Under the pieces are notes generated by a model. It did not search any database, was not told the DNA's origin, and worked only from the letters and a program-made list of their open reading frames with translations. From an uncultured Tenacibaculum sp. (GTDB taxonomy: Bacteria > Bacteroidota > Bacteroidia > Flavobacteriales > Flavobacteriaceae), in the NCBI GenBank assembly GCA_947493285.1, contig CANLQH010000002.1, forward strand, positions 310,001-374,000: 64,000 nt of DNA, written 5' to 3'. Each line of letters starts with the position of its first letter. Within the stretch, counting starts at the first letter, position 1. Shown one piece after another: positions 37,088 through 46,785 of the stretch. Made by a program: the position numbers and the translations under genes.

Positions 37088-39697
37088 ATGAAAAAGATTT
37101 ACAAAATAACCATTGGTATTCTTATCGCATTTTTTGTTGTATTAATAAGCCTCCCACTATTGTTTCAAGATAAAATTATTGGTTTAGTAAAACAAACCAT
37201 TAATAACAATGTAAATGCACAAGTTGATTTTAGCGACTCTAACTTGAGTTTACTAAGAAATTTTCCTAATGCTTCGGTACAATTATCAAATTTAACTGTA
37301 ATTAATAACGAACCTTTTAAAAATGACACTTTGTTATTTGCAAAAGAAATCAACCTTAGCTTAAAACTCACCGAGCTATTTAAAAAAACTTCAGAACAAT
37401 TAAATATAAAATCATTTGCTATTGATGAAGCTCTGGTAAATGTATTGGTTGATGAAAAAGGGAATGCAAATTATGATATTGCTAAACCTGAAGAGGTTAA
37501 AAAAGATTCAAATCTTGATAATGAAACTCCTTCTAATTTCGGATTATCAATCGATTCTTATGAAATAACAAACTCAACCATAAAATACAGTGATAAAAAA
37601 AGTAAAACAAACATTGTTTTAAACAACTTTAATCACTCTGGAAGTGGTGATTTTTCTCAATCTAACTCTGAATTAAATACTAAAACTTCTGCATTAGTTT
37701 CCTTTGGAATGGACGGAACTTCATACGCGAAAAATCAAAAAATTGAATTGAACGCTATCTTAGGAATGGATTTAATAAATCAAAAATTTTCTTTCCTAAA
37801 AAACGAAGCAAAACTGAACAACTTACCTTTAGTTTTTGATGGTTTTGTTCAAATCAATGAAAAGAATCAAGAAGTGCATTTAAACTTTAAAACACCTTCT
37901 TCAGATTTTAAAAACTTTTTAGGGTTGATTCCTGAGGCATACACTAAAAACATATCTAATGTAACCACCTCTGGTGATTTTAGTGTTAACGGAAAAATAG
38001 ACGGAATTATTGATAACAATACGATTCCGAAATTAGATATTGCTGTTAAATCTAACAGTGCTTCCTTTAAATACCCTGATTTACCAAAAACTGTTAGAAA
38101 CATCAACATCAATGCACAGATAAAAAACACAACAGGAAAAATCGCCAATACCTATGTAAATATTGCTGGTTTATCTTTTAAAATTGATGAAGACACCTTT
38201 TCTGGAAAAGGAACTGTCTCTAATATTACCACAAACCCTTTGGTAAATGCTAACGTAAACGGAACGCTAAACCTTGCACATATAAATCAAGCTTACCCTA
38301 TTGATTTAAAAAATGAATTGAGTGGAATTTTAAAAGCGAATCTACACACTAAGTTTGATGTAAAAGCTATACAAAATAACGTCTTAAATCGTATAAAAAA
38401 TGATGGGCACATTGAAGTAAGTGATTTTGTTTTTTCTTCTAAAGACATTGTAAATCCTATTAATATAAAGAACACTAAAGTCGATTTTACTCCATCAACT
38501 GTTTCGCTTACTAAGTTTAATGCTAAAACAGGAAAGAGTGACTTAAACGCTACTGGAAAAATTCAAAATTTATTAGGATTCTTACTTTCAGACAAAAAGC
38601 TCCAAGGAACATTTAACGTAAATTCCAACGCCTTTCATGTTAGTGATTTTATGCAAGAGAACACAAGCTCAACTGAAAACAAAAAAGATACTTCACAACA
38701 AGAGCAACCAACTGAATCTTTAAAAATTCCTGCTTTTTTAGATTGTAAAATTTTGGCAGATGCTAAAACAGTATATTATGATAATCTTACTTTAAAAAAT
38801 GTAAAAGGAACTTTGTATTTAAAAGATGAAAAAGCAACTTTACAGAATGTTAATGCAGGTATATTTAATGGTCAAATCGCCATGAATGGTGAGGTAAACA
38901 CTCAACAAAAGCAACCAACTTTTGCGCTTAAACTTGGTATAAAATCGTTTGATATTGCACAATCTTTTAATGGCTTAGATTTATTACAATCATTGGGGCC
39001 TATTGCAGGTGCTATGAACGGAAAACTAAATTCTGACATTAATTTATCAGGAAATTTAAATAAAGATTTTACACCTAACTTAACCTCTGTTTCTGGTAAA
39101 GCTTTGGCAGAATTATTAGCCACTAATATAAATCCTGAAAAGACTAAAACTCTAGGCTTATTAAATAATAAACTTTCTTTTATTGATTTAACAAAATTAG
39201 ATTTAACAGATATTAAAACACATTTATCTTTTAAAGAAGGAAAAGTAGAGGTATCTCCTTTCAAACTAAAATACAAAGATATTGGTATTAATATTGGTGG
39301 TAGTCATGGATTCGACCAAAGCATGAGTTATAATGTAACTTTTGATGTTCCAGCTAAATATTTAGGAAATGAAGTTCAAGGTTTATTATCTAAACTTAGT
39401 GTAAAAGATCAAAACGTTACAGTACCTGTTACAGCAAACATTACAGGAAACATGTCTAACCCTTCTGTAAAAACAGACTTATCATCTTCAGTAACTAAGT
39501 TAACTCAAAAGTTAATTCAGCAACAAAAAGACAACCTTATTAAAAACACTTTAGGAGGCTTATTAGGTAATAAAAAGAAAGACTCTTCAAAGACTTCTAA
39601 TAAAACTGAAAATACTGTGAAAAAAGTAACCGATGTTTTAGGCGGGTTATTTGGAAAGAAAAAGAAAAAAACTGTAAAAAAAGACACTGTTCATTAA
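37088..39697 (+). CDS. AsmA-like envelope protein
   Basis: 869 aa. An N-terminal membrane anchor (KKIYKITIGILIAFFVVLISLPLLF) is followed by a long repetitive beta-rich periplasmic region, the layout of AsmA/TamB-type bridge proteins thought to carry phospholipids between membranes. AsmA features are the start NNVNAQVDFSDSNLSLLRNFPNASVQLSNLTV (~42-73) and the C-terminal block beginning around SVSGKALAELLATNINPEKT (~662). The far C-terminus is Lys/Ser-rich with two GGLLG/GGLFG-KKK repeats (~835-869), probably a soluble tail. It is transcribed divergently from queG and followed by a DUF5686 protein 132 bases later; a shared envelope role is likely but not shown. Confidence 0.88.
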   Translation: MKKIYKITIGILIAFFVVLISLPLLFQDKIIGLVKQTINNNVNAQVDFSDSNLSLLRNFPNASVQLSNLTVINNEPFKNDTLLFAKEINLSLKLTELFKKTSEQLNIKSFAIDEALVNVLVDEKGNANYDIAKPEEVKKDSNLDNETPSNFGLSIDSYEITNSTIKYSDKKSKTNIVLNNFNHSGSGDFSQSNSELNTKTSALVSFGMDGTSYAKNQKIELNAILGMDLINQKFSFLKNEAKLNNLPLVFDGFVQINEKNQEVHLNFKTPSSDFKNFLGLIPEAYTKNISNVTTSGDFSVNGKIDGIIDNNTIPKLDIAVKSNSASFKYPDLPKTVRNININAQIKNTTGKIANTYVNIAGLSFKIDEDTFSGKGTVSNITTNPLVNANVNGTLNLAHINQAYPIDLKNELSGILKANLHTKFDVKAIQNNVLNRIKNDGHIEVSDFVFSSKDIVNPINIKNTKVDFTPSTVSLTKFNAKTGKSDLNATGKIQNLLGFLLSDKKLQGTFNVNSNAFHVSDFMQENTSSTENKKDTSQQEQPTESLKIPAFLDCKILADAKTVYYDNLTLKNVKGTLYLKDEKATLQNVNAGIFNGQIAMNGEVNTQQKQPTFALKLGIKSFDIAQSFNGLDLLQSLGPIAGAMNGKLNSDINLSGNLNKDFTPNLTSVSGKALAELLATNINPEKTKTLGLLNNKLSFIDLTKLDLTDIKTHLSFKEGKVEVSPFKLKYKDIGINIGGSHGFDQSMSYNVTFDVPAKYLGNEVQGLLSKLSVKDQNVTVPVTANITGNMSNPSVKTDLSSSVTKLTQKLIQQQKDNLIKNTLGGLLGNKKKDSSKTSNKTENTVKKVTDVLGGLFGKKKKKTVKKDTVH

Positions 39698-39798
39698 ATA
39701 ATCAAGCAACTCTTTTTACTTTTTATTAGTCTAATGTTTTAAGAGTTCTTTGTAACTTATTTAACAGCTTTTAAACATTTATTGAGATGTACTTGATT

Positions 39799-39806
39799 TA
39801 TGTTTG
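39799..39806 (+). promoter_or_regulatory. -7 promoter element for the DUF5686 gene
   Basis: TATGTTTG matches TAnnTTTG and overlaps an in-frame ATG at 39800, which supports the later ATG at 39830 as the real start. Confidence 0.5.
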
Positions 39807-39829
39807 TCTTTGAATATGAAAAACCAACT

Positions 39830-42295
39830 ATGAAAAAAACAATTACGCTACTATGCCTAGTATTTACTGCCATTAACTTTGCTCAAGTAAAAGGAAAAGT
39901 AACTACGAACAACAACAAACCATTATCTTTTGTAAGCATCTATTTAGAAAATAGTATTACAGGAACTACGACTAATGATAATGGTGATTACGAATTAGCA
40001 ATAACTAAAAAAGGAGAGCACACAATTGTCTATCAAATTTTAGGATTTAAAACCGTAAAGAAAAAAGTTGACATCTCTTCATTTCCGTTTATTTTAAATG
40101 TAACTCTTTCTGAAGAACAAGTTGCTTTAGATGAAGTTTTAATCTCTTCTAAAGAAAACCCTGCCAATAAAATTATTAGAAATGCTATCGCAAGTAAAAA
40201 GAAAAACACTGATAAGTTTGCTCAATATAAAGCTGATTTTTATTCTCGTGGATTGTTTAAAGTTAAAAATCTCCCTAAGAAATTTTTAGGTCAAGAAATT
40301 GGAGATATGGGCGGTGGCTTAGACTCTACAAGAACTGGTATTGTATATCTTTCAGAAACTATTTCTAAAATTTCCTATCAGAAAAAACCTAAAAACTTTA
40401 AAGAACATATTATTGCTTCGAAAGTCTCTGGTAGCGACAACGGAATTAGTTTTAATCAAGCAGAAGAGGTAGATTTTAATTTTTATGAAAACTCATTTAA
40501 TCTAGCAGAAGCTCAAATGATTTCTCCTATTTCTAATGGAGCTTTCAGTTATTACAACTATAAATTAACAGGTACTTTTTACGATAAAAATGCACGGTTA
40601 ATTAATAAAATTCAACTATTACCTAAACGAAAAAACGATCGAGTATTTAGTGGCTTTATCTATATTGTAGAAGATGATTGGGCTATTTACGGAGCTGATG
40701 TTATTGTTACTGGAAATCAGGTAAGCATGCCAATGATTGATACACTTCATATAAAACAAAACTATAATTTCTCTCATAAAAACAAAGCTTGGGTACCCGT
40801 TACTCAAACCATCGATTTTAAAGCGGGTATGTTTGGATTTAATTTTAATGGAAGATTCTCAGCCGCATATTCAAACTATAACTTCTCTCCTAATTATACC
40901 GAAAAATCATTTGGAAGTGAAATTTTATCATTCGCTGAAAATGCTACCGAAAAAGACTCTGTGTATTGGAATAAAATTCGTCCTGTAGCTCTAACTAAAG
41001 AAGAAGTTTCTGATTATAAATTGAAAGACAGTATTAAAACGGTAAGAAAATCTAAAAAATATTTAGACTCAATAGACAGCAAAAAAAATAAGTTTAGAAT
41101 CATGGATATTATCTCTGGTTATTCATACCGAGACTCTTACAATAAATGGTCGATTAACCTACCTTCTCCTATTGAAGATTTAAGCTTTAACACAGTGCAA
41201 GGTTGGAATACTTCGGTAGGATTAAGTTATTACAAAACACTTGATAAAAAAGGAAAGAATTTTGGGTTTGGCACCAATGTAAACTATGGTTTTTCTGATA
41301 AAGAAATAAGACCTACTGGTTATTTTTATTACAAATGGAATAATACTACAAGACCTATTTTAAATATATCTGGAGGTGTTACTACGGCTCAATTCAATGC
41401 TAAACAACCTATTTCAAAATTTTGGAATACTATAAGTTCTGTTTTATTTGAAAGAAACTACATGAAGGTTTATGAAAAATCTTTTGCTAAAGTTTCCTTT
41501 TCACAAGAAGTAACTAACGGATTACATATGTCATCTTCTTTAGAGTTTGCCGATAGAAAGCCTTTATTTAACACTACAGATTATGTAATGTTTCCTAAAA
41601 AAGATGTAAGCTATACCTCTAACAATCCGCAAGAACCTAATAATTTCACCTCGTCTTTTACACCTCATAAAATGTGGTCGTTTACGGTTGGTGCCAACAT
41701 CAATTTTGGACAAAAATACTTATCCTATCCAAACGGAAAATATAATGTGGGTAATAAAAAATACCCCTCATTATTTATCGGGTATAAAAAGAATTTTGGT
41801 TCTAATAATTCTGAGTGGAATTCAGACGTAGTATATTCTCAATTAAATCAAAAGGTTTCTTTTGGTAACTGGGGTGAATTCAAATACAAAGCAAAAGGTG
41901 GCGTGTTTTTAGAAAAGAAAGACATTCCTTTTATAGATTATGCGCACTTTAACGGAAACCGTTTATTGGTTGCTCCAAAAGATAATTATTTAGACAATTT
42001 TTATATGCTGCCATACTATCAATTAAGTACAAACGATAAATATGGCGAATTGCATGGGGAGTATAATTTTAAAGGTGCTCTTTTAAGTAAAATCCCTTTA
42101 TTAAATAAATTAAACTTTCATTTAGTTACTGGAGCTAAAGGATTGTTTACTGGAGGCAATAAACCATACTCTGAATTTGCGGTTGGTTTAGACAATATTG
42201 GCTTTGGAAAATGGCGTTTTTTACGTGTAGATTTTGCTCGTTCTAACTTTAACGGAAGAAATGAAAACCGAGTAGTATTCGGAATTAAATTGTAA
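39830..42295 (+). CDS. DUF5686 outer-membrane protein with carboxypeptidase-regulatory-like domain
   Basis: 821 aa from ATG 39830, directly at a signal peptide (MKKTITLLCLVFTAINFAQ); the upstream ATG at 39800 is inside a -7 element. Residues ~20-100 are a CarboxypepD_reg-like beta domain (VKGKVTTNNNKPLSFVSIYLENS...TTTNDNGDYELAI). The rest matches DUF5686, ending in outer-membrane barrel strands (FLRVDFARSNFNGRNENRVVFGIKL). Such proteins resemble TonB-receptor barrels without a plug; the function is unknown, possibly surface transport or assembly. It is followed after 9 bases by moaD. Confidence 0.87.
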   Translation: MKKTITLLCLVFTAINFAQVKGKVTTNNNKPLSFVSIYLENSITGTTTNDNGDYELAITKKGEHTIVYQILGFKTVKKKVDISSFPFILNVTLSEEQVALDEVLISSKENPANKIIRNAIASKKKNTDKFAQYKADFYSRGLFKVKNLPKKFLGQEIGDMGGGLDSTRTGIVYLSETISKISYQKKPKNFKEHIIASKVSGSDNGISFNQAEEVDFNFYENSFNLAEAQMISPISNGAFSYYNYKLTGTFYDKNARLINKIQLLPKRKNDRVFSGFIYIVEDDWAIYGADVIVTGNQVSMPMIDTLHIKQNYNFSHKNKAWVPVTQTIDFKAGMFGFNFNGRFSAAYSNYNFSPNYTEKSFGSEILSFAENATEKDSVYWNKIRPVALTKEEVSDYKLKDSIKTVRKSKKYLDSIDSKKNKFRIMDIISGYSYRDSYNKWSINLPSPIEDLSFNTVQGWNTSVGLSYYKTLDKKGKNFGFGTNVNYGFSDKEIRPTGYFYYKWNNTTRPILNISGGVTTAQFNAKQPISKFWNTISSVLFERNYMKVYEKSFAKVSFSQEVTNGLHMSSSLEFADRKPLFNTTDYVMFPKKDVSYTSNNPQEPNNFTSSFTPHKMWSFTVGANINFGQKYLSYPNGKYNVGNKKYPSLFIGYKKNFGSNNSEWNSDVVYSQLNQKVSFGNWGEFKYKAKGGVFLEKKDIPFIDYAHFNGNRLLVAPKDNYLDNFYMLPYYQLSTNDKYGELHGEYNFKGALLSKIPLLNKLNFHLVTGAKGLFTGGNKPYSEFAVGLDNIGFGKWRFLRVDFARSNFNGRNENRVVFGIKL

Positions 42296-42304
42296 TTTCG
42301 TAGT

Positions 42305-42544
42305 ATGAATATTAATGTACTACTTTTTGGTATTGCAACAGATTTAGCAGGTAGTTCTTCTATAAAAATAGAACTACCTGTTAATTCTACTATTGCAGGT
42401 TTTAAAGAAATTATTTCTCAACATTTTCAATTGAAAAACATGAGCACTTATGCAGTAGCCATCAACGAAAGCTATGCTACTGATGAAACTATTATCAATG
42501 AAAATGATGTAATTGCGATTATTCCTCCAGTTAGTGGAGGATAG
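42305..42544 (+). CDS. moaD: MoaD/ThiS-family sulfur carrier
   Basis: 79 aa beta-grasp protein ending in the required Gly-Gly (IAIIPPVSGG), which is adenylated and thiocarboxylated to supply sulfur for molybdopterin. The strand pattern (NINVLLFGIATDLAG at the start, NENDVIAIIPPVSGG at the end) is that of MoaD. No moaE, moaA, moaC or moeB lies nearby, so the symbol rests on sequence alone; another sulfur-carrier role is possible. It starts 9 bases after the DUF5686 gene, suggesting co-transcription, and ends 3 bases from a convergent gene. Confidence 0.82.
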   Translation: MNINVLLFGIATDLAGSSSIKIELPVNSTIAGFKEIISQHFQLKNMSTYAVAINESYATDETIINENDVIAIIPPVSGG

Positions 42545-42547
42545 TGT

Positions 42548-42820
42548 TTATTTTTTCAAATACTTCCCCACAAAAAAAGTTCCGAATGGTAAGATTGATA
42601 ATAAACAAACCATTCCGAAAGTTTTATTATTCCATTTAAGCTCATACTTTAACATGATAGCTAAAACAATGTAGATTACAAATAAAATTCCATGAGGCAT
42701 TCCTAGCATTTTTACATACTCTGGGTTTCCTTGTAAGTATTTTATTGGTGTAGCTATAAAAAGTAATAAAATGTAAGATATTCCTTCTAGCCAGCTAATT
42801 AGTTTAAAAAAATTAATCAT
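42548..42820 (-). CDS. DUF3817 family membrane protein
   Basis: 90 aa with three membrane helices. The family pattern is visible in FFKLISWLEGISYILLLFIATPIKYL, the conserved GMPHGILFVIY with its His in the second helix, and the GTFFVGKYLKK end. Function unknown; DUF3817 proteins are small inner-membrane proteins, sometimes fused or linked to transporters. It lies 10 bases after a TonB-dependent receptor on the same strand. Confidence 0.85.
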   Translation of the reverse strand: MINFFKLISWLEGISYILLLFIATPIKYLQGNPEYVKMLGMPHGILFVIYIVLAIMLKYELKWNNKTFGMVCLLSILPFGTFFVGKYLKK

Positions 42821-42830
42821 GTTTGTATTT

Positions 42831-45314
42831 TTAAAATTTGGTTATTAACGATATTGACACATTACGTCCTGGAGCAGATACACCTGATGCAAACTCTTTG
42901 TAATGCTGATCGAATAAATTAGTTAATTGTGTTTGAACAGTGATATTAGAATTCACTTCGTACTTCCCATACAGCCCAAAGGTCATCCAACTTGGAGTTC
43001 CGTAATATTTATCAATATCATTTGTAGCATTTTCATCTACTATTGGAGTTTGTTGTTGATTGTCTATTCCTTCTATTAAATTATAATCTTTAATATCTTT
43101 TTTAGCATTGAAAACCATGTTAGCACCTGCTTCAAACTTACCTTTAGAATAATTTAAATCGAACCTCCCAAATAACGGAGGAATAGAGGATAATGGTCCA
43201 CTTGATATTTCATCTTTATCAAAAGTATGTCCTTTGGTGTAAGTAACTGTTCCTAAAGCTTTCCAGTTTTTATGTAATCTCCCTTGAAAACTAGCTGTAA
43301 AACCAGTTATATATGCGCTTCCCAAGTTTTGATTTGCTAAAATCTCATTGTTAGCAGCCGAAAAACTCTCTCCATCATAAGCAATTATATTAGTACCTAA
43401 TATTGGAGTTTTAACAATTATTTGATCAATAATTGTATAGTAAGCATTTACACCTACTCTAAACTTTCTATTATTAAAGTATTTCTGTAATCCAACTTCA
43501 AAATTATAAGCAAATTCTGGTCCTAAATCTGTATTTGGTATCGTTAACTCCCCGTTCTTCTCTCTTATTTTACCAACATCATCTATGTTTGGAGATCTAA
43601 ATCCTGAAGAAATCACACTATTAAATTGCCAAGTTCTATTTGGTTTATACACATAACCTATGGTTGCTGTTAACGACTGATTATCTAAATGAATATCATC
43701 TTCATCCAAACTAATAAATGTATCATCAATCCATTTTGCTTTTAAAACAGTATGCGTTGCTCTAATACCTGTATTTAAAGTAGATTTATCGTTAATATCT
43801 TGGCGATAATCAGCATAAATAGCAGAGCTCAAATAACTACTTCCACCATCAGGGTAACGAGATTGCACAGGGAAACTTCCATTAAACCCTATTATTCCCC
43901 CGTTCTCAACATTTAAAATTCTTCCTGAAGGTATTGAAGCTACATCGTTATACGCCACTTCAAAACCATAACCTAAATTCCTTTTTTTTGCCAATGGTAC
44001 TGTGAAATCTCCATTTAAGCTAAAAATATCCACTTCTTCCTCTCTATATGTTCTTTCTAAGCTTCCAAATTTTCTTTGAATACGACTTTCTTGAACATTT
44101 TGATATGCAAAAGTAATGGTACCTTTATCTAACCATTTTTTCTTCGGATTAATTTCTAATTGAGGTGAAACTAGCAAACGTTTTTGCGGACCGTAATACC
44201 ATTCTGCAAACTTTAAACTTCCATTTTTAAGTTCCGTTAACCTATCAAAACGAGGAACATTAGAAGATGTTGAATATTGAATATTTACTTTTAAATCAGT
44301 ATTTTTAGATAACGGAACATAAAACTTCTGTAATAAATCTGTTTGGCTAAATCCGGTATTTCTTTGAAGATTAACATCATTATTTAAGGTAGGATTCTCA
44401 CTATAGTTTCCGTTTAAATTATCAGAATAAAAATACACTTTCCCCCAGTTATCAAAACCATGAGAACGATTTTTACCCATTTTTAAATCTCCAAAATTAC
44501 TATGTGATATACTCGTAAAAGAAGCCCACTTTTTAAATTGAAGTTCTGCCGAAACAGTATTTGTAACTTCATTGTTTACTGAGCTATATCGTAAAAAATG
44601 ACTCCCTTTAACATTATTTTTCTCCGACAACTTTGGTGTTTTCGTATAATAATGAATCACACCACCTAATGCATCAGAACCATAAATAACTGATGATGGT
44701 CCAAAAACAATTTCAGTTCTATCTAGTAAGTTAGGACTAACTGTTATAGAGTTTTGCAGGTGTCCTTTTCTATAAATCGCATTATTCAATCTTACCCCAT
44801 CTACAACTAATAAAACACGATTACTCTCCATACCCCTAAGTACAGGACTACCACCTCCAAATTGAGATTTTTGAACTTTAACCCCTGGGATATTAGCTAA
44901 TAAATCGGCAGAAGTTTGTGGAGATAGTTTTTGTATTTCTTTAGCAGAAACTACTGCTATTTGCTCAGCTATTCTATTAGTTTTTGCTTTGTTTTTAAAA
45001 ACGGATACAACTACCTCATCTAACTTTTCAGAATATTTAGATAAATAAACTTGGTAATCATTTTTCTTTAGTGTTGACTTTTTTTCTTGAAACTCAGCAT
45101 AAGCAACATGAGAAAAAACAAGAATCTCTTCTTTTTGAAAAGCAGTAATATTTACAGCCCCACTTTCATTACTAATTGCCGATGTGGTTTTAGTTTTATT
45201 AAATACCGCCACTCTATCAATTGGCTTACCTGTTTCGGCATCAATTACAGTAAGGTTTTGCGAAAAAATAGAGGTGATTATCAGTAAAAAAAATACAGTT
45301 ACAACTTGCTTCAT
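42831..45314 (-). CDS. TonB-dependent receptor with carboxypeptidase-like N-terminal domain
   Basis: 827 aa. A signal peptide (MKQVVTVFFLLIITSIFSQ) precedes a CarboxypepD_reg-like domain (~20-95). The TonB box region and plug follow (VVVSVFKNKAKTNRIAEQI, GVKVQKSQFGGGSPVLRGMESNRVLLVVDGVRLNN, GSDALGGVIHYYTK), then a 22-strand-type barrel ending GVSAPGRNVSISLITKF. The plug wording (GMESNRVLLVVDGVRLNNA) resembles hemoglobin/heme/transferrin-type receptors, but the ligand cannot be fixed. It starts 3 bases after the recO stop and precedes DUF3817, forming a minus-strand operon. Energy would come from TonB such as that at 24349-25071. Confidence 0.92.
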   Translation of the reverse strand: MKQVVTVFFLLIITSIFSQNLTVIDAETGKPIDRVAVFNKTKTTSAISNESGAVNITAFQKEEILVFSHVAYAEFQEKKSTLKKNDYQVYLSKYSEKLDEVVVSVFKNKAKTNRIAEQIAVVSAKEIQKLSPQTSADLLANIPGVKVQKSQFGGGSPVLRGMESNRVLLVVDGVRLNNAIYRKGHLQNSITVSPNLLDRTEIVFGPSSVIYGSDALGGVIHYYTKTPKLSEKNNVKGSHFLRYSSVNNEVTNTVSAELQFKKWASFTSISHSNFGDLKMGKNRSHGFDNWGKVYFYSDNLNGNYSENPTLNNDVNLQRNTGFSQTDLLQKFYVPLSKNTDLKVNIQYSTSSNVPRFDRLTELKNGSLKFAEWYYGPQKRLLVSPQLEINPKKKWLDKGTITFAYQNVQESRIQRKFGSLERTYREEEVDIFSLNGDFTVPLAKKRNLGYGFEVAYNDVASIPSGRILNVENGGIIGFNGSFPVQSRYPDGGSSYLSSAIYADYRQDINDKSTLNTGIRATHTVLKAKWIDDTFISLDEDDIHLDNQSLTATIGYVYKPNRTWQFNSVISSGFRSPNIDDVGKIREKNGELTIPNTDLGPEFAYNFEVGLQKYFNNRKFRVGVNAYYTIIDQIIVKTPILGTNIIAYDGESFSAANNEILANQNLGSAYITGFTASFQGRLHKNWKALGTVTYTKGHTFDKDEISSGPLSSIPPLFGRFDLNYSKGKFEAGANMVFNAKKDIKDYNLIEGIDNQQQTPIVDENATNDIDKYYGTPSWMTFGLYGKYEVNSNITVQTQLTNLFDQHYKEFASGVSAPGRNVSISLITKF

Positions 45315-45317
45315 ATA

Positions 45318-46040
45318 TCAACTAAACACGATTTCTAAAACGTCTAAAGATTTAGGTTTTCTAAAACCCTCCAAATGTAATTCAAAATATTGAATTATAG
45401 TTCGCAGGATTATTTGTCTTTCATTTTTATTGTATAAAACTGTATCTATTGCATCAAAATTTATGCCTAATAGCCTTTTAAAAAGAACTAATTCATTTCC
45501 AATTACTGTTAATCTTTCATATTCAACATCAGTAAACCTACCTTCCAGTAAATTAAATGCTTTTTTTTCAGGCTCAGAAACATCAGGGTAGAACCCTAAA
45601 TACCTTGATAAATTCAATAAAAAAAGCAAATGGAAATTAGCAATATTATCATGAGTATCTAGCCAAACCAAGCCAGCCTCTATATATTCGTATAAAGATG
45701 CGTTTTTTTCTTCTTCTTGAATAATACCTGACAACACTTCTGACAAAAAAAGCACTATTGTCTGTTTTATTACCGAAGTATGGATATTCTCATAAGGATG
45801 AATAACCTGAATCTCTTTAATAGAATTTAATGCATTCTTATTATTATGATTTGCAGTAATTAACAATTGATTTAAAGACTGAAAGTGTGCCGCTTTTAAC
45901 TTACCCCTTCTAACCTTTAAAACTCCTTTTAACATATACGATTTAACTCCATCTTCTAAAGTAAAACACTTAACTATTAAACTCGTATCGCTATATTTCA
46001 AGGCACTTAAAACAATTGCTTTGGTAGTAATTAATGCCAT
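45318..46040 (-). CDS. recO: DNA repair protein RecO
   Basis: 240 aa. RecO anneals SSB-coated single strands and with RecR loads RecA. The N-terminal OB-fold reads ITTKAIVLSALKYSDTSLIVKCFTLEDGVKSYMLKGV (in pieces), followed by a helical domain (KQTIVLFLSEVLSGIIQEE, FHLLFLLNLSRYLGFYPD) typical of the Bacteroidota form. The usual CxxC zinc pairs of some RecO proteins are absent. It heads the recO-receptor-DUF3817 operon, with a TATCTTTG element 32 bases before the ATG. Confidence 0.94.
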   Translation of the reverse strand: MALITTKAIVLSALKYSDTSLIVKCFTLEDGVKSYMLKGVLKVRRGKLKAAHFQSLNQLLITANHNNKNALNSIKEIQVIHPYENIHTSVIKQTIVLFLSEVLSGIIQEEEKNASLYEYIEAGLVWLDTHDNIANFHLLFLLNLSRYLGFYPDVSEPEKKAFNLLEGRFTDVEYERLTVIGNELVLFKRLLGINFDAIDTVLYNKNERQIILRTIIQYFELHLEGFRKPKSLDVLEIVFS

Positions 46041-46072
46041 CCTAAATTTTCAAATCAATTATTAATACTTAT

Positions 46073-46080
46073 CAAAGATA
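46073..46080 (-). promoter_or_regulatory. -7 promoter element for recO
   Basis: TATCTTTG on the minus strand (TAnnTTTG), 32 bases upstream of the recO ATG; spacing of the nearest TTTG is too short for a -33 box. Confidence 0.45.
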
Positions 46081-46135
46081 TTTAATATATACGACAAAAA
46101 ATTGATACTTTCGTATAAATTAGACCACGGAATTT

Positions 46136-46606
46136 ATGGCGTTAGAAATAGAAAGAAAGTTTATCGTAAAGTCTACTGACTTTAAAGTATCTGCACATAA
46201 AAAACACTTTATTAAACAAGGTTTTTTAAACTCTAATAAAGAGCGCGTTGTTAGAGTTCGTATAAAAGATGAAAATGGTTTTCTTACTATTAAAGGAAAA
46301 TCAAATAAAACTGGAACTACTCGCTATGAATGGGAAAAAGAAATTGACATAAATGAAGCAGATGATTTACTTAATTTATGTGAAGAAGGAGTAATTGAAA
46401 AATATCGTTATTTAGTAAAGGTTGATGACCATACTTTCGAAGTAGACGAATTTTTAGGTGATAATAAAGGATTACTTATAGCAGAAATAGAATTAGAAAA
46501 TGAACACGATACTTTCACTAAACCAGATTGGTTAGGAGAAGAAGTTACTGGAATAAATAAATACTATAATTCTAATTTAAGTAAAAACCCTTTTTTTAAG
46601 TGGTAA
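46136..46606 (+). CDS. CYTH-domain protein (triphosphate tunnel metalloenzyme)
   Basis: 156 aa. The diagnostic N-terminal ExExK motif is present as EIERK (residues 4-8). Alternating basic strands line a tunnel (RVVRVRIKDENGFLTIKGK, GTTRYEWEKEI), and acidic positions lie near the end (EVDEFLGDNKGLLIAEIELE). CYTH enzymes hydrolyse tripolyphosphate or related triphosphates; the precise substrate is not predictable. It stands alone, divergent from recO, and ends at a strong terminator. Confidence 0.92.
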   Translation: MALEIERKFIVKSTDFKVSAHKKHFIKQGFLNSNKERVVRVRIKDENGFLTIKGKSNKTGTTRYEWEKEIDINEADDLLNLCEEGVIEKYRYLVKVDDHTFEVDEFLGDNKGLLIAEIELENEHDTFTKPDWLGEEVTGINKYYNSNLSKNPFFKW

Positions 46607-46607
46607 T

Positions 46608-46639
46608 AAAAAGGTTAAAGCAATGCTTTAACCTTTTTT
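46608..46639 (+). terminator. Terminator after the CYTH gene
   Basis: Perfect 14-bp stem (AAAAAGGTTAAAGC/GCTTTAACCTTTTT), 3-base loop, T run; can act on both strands, facing the HK operon's 3' side as well. Confidence 0.9.
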
Positions 46640-46785
46640 CTTTACCCCTAAAGAACGTGAGTCCCCCCAAATCACAATTCCTTTTCTATATGGCTAAATT
46701 ACATAGGTTTTGAAAAAGTTTTGAAAAACTTAAACAATTGGTAGTAAAAATTAAATATTACGTTAAAAAAACACAATAATTGACA

